This document shows positions 8,241 through 15,389 of a DNA stretch of 19,914 nucleotides, in pieces. This DNA comes from an uncultured Anaerolineales bacterium (lineage in GTDB: Bacteria > Chloroflexota > Anaerolineae > Anaerolineales > UBA11657). Where the stretch lies: the NCBI GenBank assembly GCA_913040765.1, contig CAJWIA010000004.1:1-19914 (forward strand), in the 5' to 3' direction. Under the pieces are notes generated by a model that was not told the DNA's origin, did no database searches, and was given only the letters and a program-made list of their open reading frames with translations. The translations under genes and the position numbers were made by a program. Position 1 is the first letter of the stretch; each line of letters opens with the position of its first letter.

Positions 8241-9170
8241 ATGACAAAACTTGTGAATAGGAAAATGACCTTCAATACCAAATATCGTCAACTGCTTGAA
8301 TTTGTTGTGGAAGCAATTATCCGTATTTCAGGTTATTCGGCAGTTGTGTTTGTCGGTCTTATCTTTCTTTTCTTGATGCAGGAGTCACTACCCACTTTTG
8401 GAGAAATACAAGCTAGGGATTTGTGGAGTCAACGATGGTATCCTATTGAGAATTATTTTGGAGTTCTACCACTCCTAAGCGGATCTCTAATCATTACACT
8501 TGGAGCAGCTTTGATCGCTATTCCTTTTGGGCTTATGACTGCAATATTTATTGCGGAAATTGCACCTCTCTGGTTACGCGAAATATTAAAACCGTTAGTA
8601 GAAATCTTAGGAGGTGTACCCTCAGTTGTGCTAGGTTTTCTGGGGATTACTGTGTTAGCACCTCTAGTGCGTGAAGAGCTTTATCTTCCTACGGGTCTTA
8701 CTGCATTTACTGGTGCCGTACTATTAGCGGGTATGGCCATTCCTACTATTGTTAGCGTAGCTGAAGATGCATTGGATGCTGTTCCTAAAGCATATAGGGA
8801 TGCGGCACTTGCTCTTGGTGCTACACGTTGGCAAACAATCTGGCGTGTGACCTTGCCAGCAGCTAGGTCAGGGGTGTTGACAGCAACGATGTTGGGAATC
8901 GGTCGTGCTATTGGGGAAACTATGACGGTAATGATGGTGACCGGAAATGCACCACAGATGGTATCCGGGCTAGGTTCGCTTTTTATTTCGCTTCGTACTA
9001 TGACTGCCACTATAGCAGCCGAGATGGGAGAGGTGGCGAATGGAAGCTTACATTATCATGTACTTTTTTCTATCGGACTTATATTGTTCCTTATTAGCTT
9101 GACAGTAAATATTGCTGCTTCGGCAGTATTATTCCGTGCACGTAAACGTACAGAGAGATTGCTGTCTTGA
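8241..9170 (+). CDS. pstC: Phosphate ABC transporter permease PstC
   Basis: This is one of two membrane permeases of the phosphate importer. The 309-residue protein has about six hydrophobic helices. The cytoplasmic coupling (EAA) loop reads AYRDAALALGATRWQTIWRV, followed by LPAARSGVLTA and the GRAIGETM stretch typical of PstC. AGGAAG (8234-8239) precedes the ATG at 8241 with unusually short spacing. A second in-frame ATG at 8265, preceded by AGGAAA, is an equally possible start and would shorten the protein by 8 residues. It sits 39 bases after pstS and 16 bases before pstA, so it is part of the same operon. Confidence 0.93.
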   Translation: MTKLVNRKMTFNTKYRQLLEFVVEAIIRISGYSAVVFVGLIFLFLMQESLPTFGEIQARDLWSQRWYPIENYFGVLPLLSGSLIITLGAALIAIPFGLMTAIFIAEIAPLWLREILKPLVEILGGVPSVVLGFLGITVLAPLVREELYLPTGLTAFTGAVLLAGMAIPTIVSVAEDALDAVPKAYRDAALALGATRWQTIWRVTLPAARSGVLTATMLGIGRAIGETMTVMMVTGNAPQMVSGLGSLFISLRTMTATIAAEMGEVANGSLHYHVLFSIGLILFLISLTVNIAASAVLFRARKRTERLLS

Positions 9171-9186
9171 AATAGCTTTAAGCGAT

Positions 9187-10041
9187 ATGATACGTTTATC
9201 TAGACACCATACAGAGCGAATAGCATTTTCAGTCATAGGCTTAGCAGCTGTAGCTACAGCTGTCCCAATAATTGTGATAGTAGGCTCTATCTTTTTCTCA
9301 GGCGCAGAAGCTGTGTCATGGCAATTTTTGTTAGAGATGCCGCGTGATGGCATGAGATCGGGTGGTATATGGCCCGCTATTATTGGGACAGTCTATCTTG
9401 TGGTTGGTACTGGCCTTATATCAATACCTCTAGGAATAGCATCAGCAATCTATCTCTCAGAATATGCAACTGATAGTTACTGGACGCGTATGATCCGTCT
9501 GGCAATTGTAAATCTGGCAGGTATTCCTTCGGTAGTATACGGGTTGTTCGGATTGGGACTATTCGTACTATTTCTAGACCTGGGTTCTTCAATAGTCGCA
9601 GCCTGTCTTACACTTTCAATTATGACTATCCCGGTAATAATTAGTACAGCGGAGGAAGCGTTGCGATCGGTACCTCAAAGCTTCCGGGTGGTCAGTGTTG
9701 GTATGGGGGCTACACGATGGCAGACTATTCGTCGAGTAGTGCTTCCTCAAGCATTACCGGGTATTCTCACCGGTGTGATTCTTGGTTTGAATAGAGCAGC
9801 TGGCGAAACTGCTCCAATTCTTTTTACGGGCGCTGCATTCTTTCTGCCCAAGTTACCTAATTCTATTTTCGATCAGACTATGGCATTACCCTATCATCTT
9901 TTTGTTATATCCACCCAAGTGCCAGAAATGCCTATCACGATTCAATATGGTACAGCGACTGTACTCATCACGTTTGTACTGACCATGAATATATTGGCTG
10001 CAAGTGTGCGCAGCTGGCAGCGTCGTAAACGAGAATGGTAG
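9187..10041 (+). CDS. pstA: Phosphate ABC transporter permease PstA
   Basis: This is the second permease and pairs with PstC to form the channel. The chosen ATG at 9187 gives 284 residues and starts 16 bases after pstC stops. A longer open frame back to 9112 lies inside pstC and reads unlike any PstA N-terminus, so it is rejected. The ribosome binding site is weak, suggesting coupling to pstC translation. There are about six membrane helices. The EAA loop reads SFRVVSVGMGATRWQTIRRV, followed by VLPQALPGILTGVILGLNRAAGETAPI, of which the GLNRAAGETAPI part is strongly conserved in PstA. It ends 9 bases before pstB1. Confidence 0.92.
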   Translation: MIRLSRHHTERIAFSVIGLAAVATAVPIIVIVGSIFFSGAEAVSWQFLLEMPRDGMRSGGIWPAIIGTVYLVVGTGLISIPLGIASAIYLSEYATDSYWTRMIRLAIVNLAGIPSVVYGLFGLGLFVLFLDLGSSIVAACLTLSIMTIPVIISTAEEALRSVPQSFRVVSVGMGATRWQTIRRVVLPQALPGILTGVILGLNRAAGETAPILFTGAAFFLPKLPNSIFDQTMALPYHLFVISTQVPEMPITIQYGTATVLITFVLTMNILAASVRSWQRRKREW

Positions 10042-10050
10042 GATACTACA

Positions 10051-10812
10051 ATGTTCGATAATCCTAAAATTAGAATAAATGAGCTGTCAGTAGAATATGA
10101 TGATGGTACTCAAGCTCTGAGTGATGTTTGTTTGGATATCCCTAAAAATGCTATAACAGCTCTATTTGGTCCAGCCGGGGGTGGTAAGAGCACCTTGCTC
10201 CGTACTCTAAATAGACTAAATGATCTTCTCGATGTAAGTATATCTGGCGAAGTTATTCTCGACGATATTAATATCTTCGATAGGAACGTGGATGTAATTT
10301 CGCTTCGTAGGCGAGTTGGCATCGTTTTTGCTCAGCCTATACCCTTGCCCTTTTCAATTCGAAAAAATATAACTTATGGTTTGGAATTAGCTGGGGAGCG
10401 ACGTCGAGCGAAGTTGGATGATGCAGTTGAAGGAAGCTTACGTTCATCTGCATTGTGGGACGAAGTGAAGGACAGACTGAACGATTCTGCTACTGCATTA
10501 TCTGGAGGACAACAGCAGCGACTGTGTATTGCTAGAGTGTTGGCTCTAGCACCTGAAGTATTATTGCTTGACGAACCTACTTCAGGTCTTGATCCTATTT
10601 CCACCGCAAAAGTCGAATCTTCGCTTCAGATCCTTAAGCAGGACTATACAGTTGTTATTGCTCCTAGCAGTATTCAGCAGACGGCTCGCATTGCTGATTT
10701 GGCAGTATTTATGCTACAAGGAGAATTGGTGGAATGGGGAAGAGGTAAAGACCTGTTTAGTGCTCCACGTGAAAAGCAGACAGAAGAATACATTACCGGT
10801 CGGTTCGGATAG
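10051..10812 (+). CDS. pstB: Phosphate importer ATPase PstB1, lacking Q-loop Gln and H-loop His
   Basis: This is an ATP-binding subunit of the phosphate importer. Walker A is GPAGGGKST (40-48), signature LSGGQ (150-154), Walker B ends D174-E175, and the C-terminus carries EEYITGRFG typical of PstB. Two key residues are missing. A94 stands where PstB normally has the Q-loop glutamine (the second PstB has Q94). S206, in IAPSSIQQ, stands where the H-loop histidine belongs (the second PstB has H206 in IVTHNMQQ). Both columns align without gaps, so these are real substitutions. Its own ATP site should hydrolyse poorly, while its intact signature can complete the site of PstB2. A TAGGA ribosome binding site precedes the ATG. 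It could be dispensable or regulatory, but its otherwise conserved sequence argues against decay. Confidence 0.92.
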   Translation: MFDNPKIRINELSVEYDDGTQALSDVCLDIPKNAITALFGPAGGGKSTLLRTLNRLNDLLDVSISGEVILDDINIFDRNVDVISLRRRVGIVFAQPIPLPFSIRKNITYGLELAGERRRAKLDDAVEGSLRSSALWDEVKDRLNDSATALSGGQQQRLCIARVLALAPEVLLLDEPTSGLDPISTAKVESSLQILKQDYTVVIAPSSIQQTARIADLAVFMLQGELVEWGRGKDLFSAPREKQTEEYITGRFG

Positions 10813-10822
10813 GTAAAATACA

Positions 10823-11584
10823 ATGTCAGATGAGATAACTTTCCAGATTGAGCAGCTAAACTTCTATTATGGTAATACGCAAGCTTTACGTGATGTAACC
10901 TTGACAGTATTACCGCGTGAGATTACGGCTCTTATTGGGCCTTCGGGATGTGGTAAATCTACTTTTCTACGTTGTCTTAACCGTATGAATGATACTATTA
11001 CTGACACTAGAATTAGTGGTAGCATCGTTCTAAATGGTCAAAATATTTATGCGCCAAATATTGATGAAACTGAATTGCGTCGTCAAGTAGGTTTAGTCTT
11101 CCAGAGACCCAATCCATTTCCACAATCTATTTTTGATAACGTAGCCTTTGGTCCACGTGTGTTGGGAATAGCTTATGGTAATGACTTACAGGAATTAGTT
11201 GTGCAGTCGCTGCGTGCAGCTGCCCTATGGGATGAAATAAAGGAGGATTTGAAACAACCGGCTTTGTCTCTATCATTAGGTCAACAGCAGCGTTTATGTA
11301 TAGCCCGTGTATTGGCGGTTACTCCGGATGTAATCTTAATGGATGAACCATGCTCTGCTTTGGATCCTATTGCGACAAATCAAATAGAGGAACTGATACA
11401 GGAACTGAAGGAACACTACACTATTGTCATTGTGACTCATAATATGCAGCAGGCGGCTCGTGTATCCGATAAAACCGGGTTTTTCTGGTTAGGCGAATTG
11501 ATAGAATTTGATGAGACTACAACTATTTTCACGCGACCATCGTTGCAACAAACTGAAGATTATGTTACAGGTCGTTTTGGTTAG
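10823..11584 (+). CDS. pstB: Phosphate importer ATPase PstB2, with LSLGQ signature
   Basis: This is the second PstB, the same length (253 residues) as the first and clearly paralogous. Walker A is the standard GPSGCGKST (39-47). The Q-loop has Q94 (VFQRPNPFP), Walker B D174-E175 and the H-loop H206 are all present, and the protein ends EDYVTGRFG. The signature, however, is LSLGQ (150-154) instead of LSGGQ. Its own ATP site is therefore complete except that it needs PstB1's LSGGQ, while its weakened signature faces the degenerate PstB1 site. This is the pattern expected for a heterodimer with one active site. The gene starts 10 bases after pstB1, with a GGATAGG stretch at the pstB1 end as a possible ribosome binding site. 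Confidence 0.93.
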   Translation: MSDEITFQIEQLNFYYGNTQALRDVTLTVLPREITALIGPSGCGKSTFLRCLNRMNDTITDTRISGSIVLNGQNIYAPNIDETELRRQVGLVFQRPNPFPQSIFDNVAFGPRVLGIAYGNDLQELVVQSLRAAALWDEIKEDLKQPALSLSLGQQQRLCIARVLAVTPDVILMDEPCSALDPIATNQIEELIQELKEHYTIVIVTHNMQQAARVSDKTGFFWLGELIEFDETTTIFTRPSLQQTEDYVTGRFG

Positions 11585-11586
11585 GC

Positions 11587-11646
11587 ATGAAAATTGCTAT
11601 ATTGTCAGACATACACTCTAATATTCATGCTTTAGAGGCAGTGTGA
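11587..11646 (+). pseudogene. Metallophosphoesterase N-terminal stump
   Basis: An ATG two bases after the pstB2 stop opens a 19-codon frame reading MKIAILSDIHSNIHALEAV and then TGA. This is a near-perfect match to the first strand and metal-binding motif (S-D-I-H-x-N) at the start of calcineurin-like metallophosphoesterases of the YfcE/MJ0936 type. The rest of such a domain, about 150-230 residues, is absent: after the TGA there are only 28 bases before phoU, with no matching sequence in any frame. I read it as the remnant of a phosphoesterase gene removed by deletion. A tiny leader peptide is possible but less likely, given the resemblance to a known N-terminus. Confidence 0.7.
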
Positions 11647-11674
11647 CCCATATTGTAATTAGAGGAGTAGGATT

Positions 11675-12337
11675 ATGGACAACATTCAGACTCGTGCTAC
11701 TTTAGACGAACATCTAAAAGATATCAAAGATGACATAATACGGTTGAGTAGTAGGGTAGATACTGCTGTTGATAAAGCCATAAATGCTTTTGCTGCTTGT
11801 GACGTGGAGCTTGCTCAAGAGGTTATTGCAGAGGATGTCCATATTAATACAAAGCGTTTCGAGCTTGAGGAGCAGTGCTTACATATTATGGTCACTCAGC
11901 AGCCTGTGGCTGTAGATTTGCGACTTATTATTGCAACTATGCTTATCGTAACTGAGTTGGAGCGCATTGGCGATTACGCTGCAGGTATAGCTAAGTTGGC
12001 TGTGCGTGTGGAAATGGTTCCAAAACGGGATATTCCCAATGCTATATATCAACTGACTAGTCAATGTCGTGACATGTTAAGAAGGGCGATGGTAGCCTAT
12101 ACAGAACACGATGCAAATTTAGCATATGCTGTAGCAGACAATGATGACAGTCTTGATACTCAACATAGGCTATTGTTCCATAAGCTTGTGGGAGAAACTC
12201 GTGATGCCAGTCACTCGACTGATTACTTGTTATCCGTTCTGTTTGTGGCTCATAATATAGAACGGATTGGAGATAGGTCAACTAATATAGCTGAGAGGGT
12301 CATTTTTATGACTAGCGGTAAACTGACAGAGTTTTAA
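11675..12337 (+). CDS. phoU: Phosphate signalling protein PhoU
   Basis: This is a cytoplasmic, all-helical regulator that links Pst transporter activity to PhoR and keeps the Pho response off when phosphate is plentiful. The 220-residue protein has the two tandem three-helix repeats of the family. Each carries the metal-binding signature ERIGD: E96-D100 (ERIGDYAAGIAK) and E196-D200 (ERIGDRSTNIAE). An AGAGGAG ribosome binding site lies about 8 bases before the ATG. It is the last gene of the pst operon, 28 bases after the metallophosphoesterase stump, and converges on the GDPD-like gene across 116 bases. Confidence 0.94.
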   Translation: MDNIQTRATLDEHLKDIKDDIIRLSSRVDTAVDKAINAFAACDVELAQEVIAEDVHINTKRFELEEQCLHIMVTQQPVAVDLRLIIATMLIVTELERIGDYAAGIAKLAVRVEMVPKRDIPNAIYQLTSQCRDMLRRAMVAYTEHDANLAYAVADNDDSLDTQHRLLFHKLVGETRDASHSTDYLLSVLFVAHNIERIGDRSTNIAERVIFMTSGKLTEF

Positions 12338-12453
12338 CCAGATTTTCTCATTGCTGAATGCTTGAATGCTTGCTGAGTACAACATGAATTTGTTGGGTTT
12401 TCACAATAAATAATTGTTAATTGTCTTCATTGTGTTAGCTTCACTTAATAACA

Positions 12454-13377
12454 TCATTTGTCATTAATAACCTCAATCATAAGCTGAGGGTAATCTGTAA
12501 CAACACCATCTATTCCTTGTTGTATTACAAGTTCCATTTGATCGGATTCATTGATGTTTACTACGTGGACTCTTAAACCTCGTAGATGTGCCGATTGTAT
12601 TAGATTAGGTGTAATAAGTTGTAAGCCGTACCAAATTGGTGGCAACTTCACTAAATGAAATCTTGGGCTATAGATAGGGGTCAAGAATGCTGCATTCAGT
12701 GCAGTAAATACCTTTTGCTCTTTACCACTAGCGGACGTGGCTATTTCTGGACACGTTTTTCTAAAATGTTCAAGTACCAAATCATTATCGGCCGCTACTA
12801 ACACCTTTTGATTCATATTGTAGTCTCGTATATTCATACAGAGAAGGTTTGCTGCAAACAATTCATCATCCTTAATATCAACATATATTTGTATGCTATC
12901 TATTTCTGCAAATACTTCAACAATGGTTGGCATGGTGATACCCTGGCCACGGTATTTGAATGTTAATCCAGCGTCCTGAGACCATTGATAACCTGCGTCT
13001 AGATTTTGTAACTCAGTTAAAGTTAGCTGATTCACAGCCCCAAATCCATTGGTGGTTCGCTCTACAGTACTATCATGAATAGCAACAAGTGTGTTATCTA
13101 AGCTCATTCGTGCATCCATTTGTATTGCATCACTGCCGATTACTTCAGATTGTTGGAAAGCGTATAGAGTGTTTTCTGGCCAGAGTCCTAAGCCTCCTCT
13201 ATAAGCTATTATTTGTGTGGTATTCCCATTTTCACTCTTGTTATGGAAAGGATGGTTCGGTGCAGATTGTGCTGATGTTGTAAGCAGTCCATAGGTAAAT
13301 AGACACATCAATATGATAACTATAATTGCTACAAAAGATCTTTGTGTTTTCTTATTTAACTTTGTCTGGACAATCAA
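12454..13377 (-). CDS. GDPD-family protein with altered active site
   Basis: The fold is that of a glycerophosphodiester phosphodiesterase, an enzyme that releases glycerol phosphate from lipid head groups. The N-terminus has one hydrophobic segment (about 15-33) followed by AQSA, so the domain is exported or membrane-anchored. Family landmarks are RGG...PENT...AF (60-73), HDSTVERTTNG (101-111) and a C-terminal GIDGVVTDYPQ (288-298). Expected active-site residues are changed: Y59 replaces the first catalytic His (AYRGG for AHRGG), Q86 replaces a metal-binding Glu (IQMD for IE-x-D), and D167 replaces the second metal Glu (DIK for EIK). D88 and the second His, H101, remain. It may be inactive or bind a ligand. 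The assigned start is TTG without a ribosome binding site, so the start is uncertain. It follows the loader gene by 7 bases. Confidence 0.85.
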   Translation of the reverse strand: MIVQTKLNKKTQRSFVAIIVIILMCLFTYGLLTTSAQSAPNHPFHNKSENGNTTQIIAYRGGLGLWPENTLYAFQQSEVIGSDAIQMDARMSLDNTLVAIHDSTVERTTNGFGAVNQLTLTELQNLDAGYQWSQDAGLTFKYRGQGITMPTIVEVFAEIDSIQIYVDIKDDELFAANLLCMNIRDYNMNQKVLVAADNDLVLEHFRKTCPEIATSASGKEQKVFTALNAAFLTPIYSPRFHLVKLPPIWYGLQLITPNLIQSAHLRGLRVHVVNINESDQMELVIQQGIDGVVTDYPQLMIEVINDK

Positions 13378-13384
13378 AACAGAA

Positions 13385-14761
13385 TTATTGTGACCGTGAG
13401 TGACGTTTCTTGCCTTTATACATTGGAGCAGTGATAGGGCATATGGTACTTATTGCAGGATTTAAAAGACGGCTTTCTAACCTAGTACCAAGGTCAGATT
13501 TGTCAGCAGATGTCGTGATAACAGTAGGAAGACGTGTCACATATCGATGGTCAATAAGCTGCATTAGTTTTTCTCGCGCCCATGGAGTAGCACTTTCCAT
13601 TGTAAGATCATCTAGGATGAGTAGTGGTGTGTTACGTAGTTCTGCAAACTGTTTGTCGAAGCGCACCAGTGAGTCTGGACTGAATGTGGCTCGCAAATGA
13701 TCAAGCAGATCCGCCGAAGTGATAAATAGGGCTGGACTGCCATTCCGCACGCGATAGTTAGCTACCGCAGCCGCCAAATGTGTTTTCCCACAACCGTGAC
13801 CACCAATTAATAACAGCCATCCTTCTGGATGTTCGGCAAAGCTCTTTGCAGCTGTGGTTGCAATATCTAGGCGCTTGTGATGTTCCGACGGGATTTTACC
13901 TGCTCGAGATTCGAAAGTTTCAAAGGTTTGTCGTGAATGTATAGGTAGAGAGGACAAGTCGGTTTGGTCGGAGTCAGCTCTACGAAAATCAGGTGCTCGT
14001 ATGATTAATTTACGTACTAAGTCTATATCTACAAGTCGACTTCTGATGCGCGGTTCTATACTTTCTAGGTTCACATTGCAGGTTATTACAGTTGGCAGGG
14101 CTGCATTATATCTATGATTGATTATTTGATAAAGTTTTTCTTGAGCCCACTGGGTTGGATTCTCAGCACCAAGGTCATCAAGTATTAACAGGAATATATT
14201 GCGTGTTTGTTCAAACAAATCATCATAATCAATGGTAGATCCTGGAGCGAATGTAGAGCGTAGGTGATCAAGCAAATCAGGAGTGTTCACAAATAGCACA
14301 TCCTGACCTTGAGACAAGCAATGATTGGCTATAGCAGCTGCAAGGTGAGTTTTTCCACATCCATAGCCCCCATGTAACATGATCCATCCTTCAGGTTTGT
14401 CTGCAAAACGACGTGCCTGTTCAAATGCTCTCTGCAAACTATCCTTTTGTCTTGGTTCTGTTGTGTTACCTGAAGGAATGAAGCTATCGAATGTCTTTTT
14501 AGACAGTGGTCCTAAACTAGAGAAAAGTTGTTTTTGCTCAGTAATTACACGTTGTATGTCTTCAAACCGGCAAGTACAAGGATACAGCCGGCCAAAATCT
14601 GGGTCATCTATGTCGGTATTCGAGCTTACAAAACCTATACCAAGGCAATTAGGGCAGTCCGCATCTCCCAATCCAGCCATATTTGTAGAGCTGCTGTTAA
14701 CTGTCGAGGTACTCGAGGTATTTGCGGCGAGTTTTTTCAGTATCTGATTTGCCTTTTCCAT
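13385..14761 (-). CDS. Tandem double-AAA+ DnaC/DnaI-like helicase loader
   Basis: This is a putative helicase loader, 458 residues, with two homologous AAA+ modules in one chain. The N-terminal region has four cysteines, C36, C39, C62 and C64 (CPNC and CTC), likely binding zinc as in the DnaI adaptor domain. Module 1 has a TFDSF linker (90-94), Walker A GGYGCGKT (131-138) and Walker B LLILDD (191-196), then IRSRL (239-243) with a likely arginine finger and APDFRR (256-261). Module 2 repeats this: TFETF (279-283), GGHGCGKT (320-327), LLILDD (380-385) and ESRLL (429-433), but APDFRR has become APMYKG. The ATG at 14761 is preceded by GGAAAGGAT; the frame opens from 14830 but lies deeper in the upstream gene. 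It overlaps the DnaD-like gene by 65 bases. Standard loaders have one AAA+ module. Confidence 0.88.
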   Translation of the reverse strand: MEKANQILKKLAANTSSTSTVNSSSTNMAGLGDADCPNCLGIGFVSSNTDIDDPDFGRLYPCTCRFEDIQRVITEQKQLFSSLGPLSKKTFDSFIPSGNTTEPRQKDSLQRAFEQARRFADKPEGWIMLHGGYGCGKTHLAAAIANHCLSQGQDVLFVNTPDLLDHLRSTFAPGSTIDYDDLFEQTRNIFLLILDDLGAENPTQWAQEKLYQIINHRYNAALPTVITCNVNLESIEPRIRSRLVDIDLVRKLIIRAPDFRRADSDQTDLSSLPIHSRQTFETFESRAGKIPSEHHKRLDIATTAAKSFAEHPEGWLLLIGGHGCGKTHLAAAVANYRVRNGSPALFITSADLLDHLRATFSPDSLVRFDKQFAELRNTPLLILDDLTMESATPWAREKLMQLIDHRYVTRLPTVITTSADKSDLGTRLESRLLNPAISTICPITAPMYKGKKRHSRSQ

Positions 14762-15389
14762 ATTGACTATCCTTTCCTTCACGCTTCCAGCGTTTGAGGA
14801 TGGCGTCCACATAACTCCAAGAGCGTGCATTATTTTCTACAGCTAGCCTAATCGCTTCTCTCAACCAAAAATCTGGAAATTCCTTTTCTGCTTCTAGTAA
14901 TTTGTCTGCCATGAGCGGGGTTAGTGCCCCGATATTTTGTTCATAAACACTGAATATGTTTGGTCTCTCTATAGCAACACTTATTGGATTGTCGGGATCG
15001 TTTTTAGGGGTCCAATCACCCTTGTCTATACTGTCAACAGCCATTCTTCCTTTAGGTGTATTAAGGAAGTAATAGTGCTCTTCTTTATCTGTTGTCATTG
15101 CTACAGTAACGTGCAACAGTGTTCCACGTGCACATGCTCTTTCCAGTGCTTGGTTGAGAGCATAAATACCGGGTTTTTTAAAGCTATCAACTAATATCTT
15201 GTCCATCTCCAATTCATTGTGACTAAGATACCTTAAATCACCTTCTTTTAATCCTAGACGCCAGAAGCAGTATAGCGTCAATTTTAATTCATCGATATCG
15301 TTAATAAATGGCAGCAGTTCACTAAAGAATAAATTCGGAACAGGTGTGATACGAGTTTTTCCTTTAGGGAAACCTGAGAATCCTTTCAC
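14697..15389 (-). CDS. DnaD-like primosome protein
   Basis: This is a replication-initiation or restart protein of the DnaD type, 230 residues. Residues 145-205 match the DnaD C-terminal (DnaB_2) domain: YEQNIGALTPLMADKL (149-164), a W-x-x-EAI helix (175-180), then AVENNARSWSYVDAILKRW (183-201), which carries the conserved Y-x-x-x-IL-x-x-W tail. The N-terminal ~110 residues probably form the winged-helix oligomerisation domain, though they are poorly conserved. The start is GTG at 15389, overlapping the dnaB stop (GTGA), with a strong AGGAGG ribosome binding site about 8 bases before it. In Bacillus, DnaD acts with DnaB(Bs) and DnaI to load the helicase; the location between dnaB and a loader gene fits that role. 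Confidence 0.88.
   Translation of the reverse strand: MKGFSGFPKGKTRITPVPNLFFSELLPFINDIDELKLTLYCFWRLGLKEGDLRYLSHNELEMDKILVDSFKKPGIYALNQALERACARGTLLHVTVAMTTDKEEHYYFLNTPKGRMAVDSIDKGDWTPKNDPDNPISVAIERPNIFSVYEQNIGALTPLMADKLLEAEKEFPDFWLREAIRLAVENNARSWSYVDAILKRWKREGKDSQYGKGKSDTEKTRRKYLEYLDS

Noticed and set aside
12355..12370. Tandem 8-base duplication TGAATGCT-TGAATGCT just after phoU.
   Set aside because: Only two short copies with no link to a gene or known element; likely replication slippage.
12380..12400. Possible terminator after phoU: CAACA, six bases, TGTTG, then GGTTT.
   Set aside because: The stem is only five mostly A-T pairs and the T-run is short; too weak to list as a terminator.
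14379..14797. Plus-strand open frames opposite the loader gene.
   Set aside because: They are antisense shadows of a well-supported gene, with no ribosome binding site or recognisable protein features.
14762..14830. Upstream ATG at 14830 as the start of the double-AAA+ loader.
   Set aside because: It would add 23 residues fully inside the DnaD-like gene; the ATG at 14761 has a good ribosome binding site.
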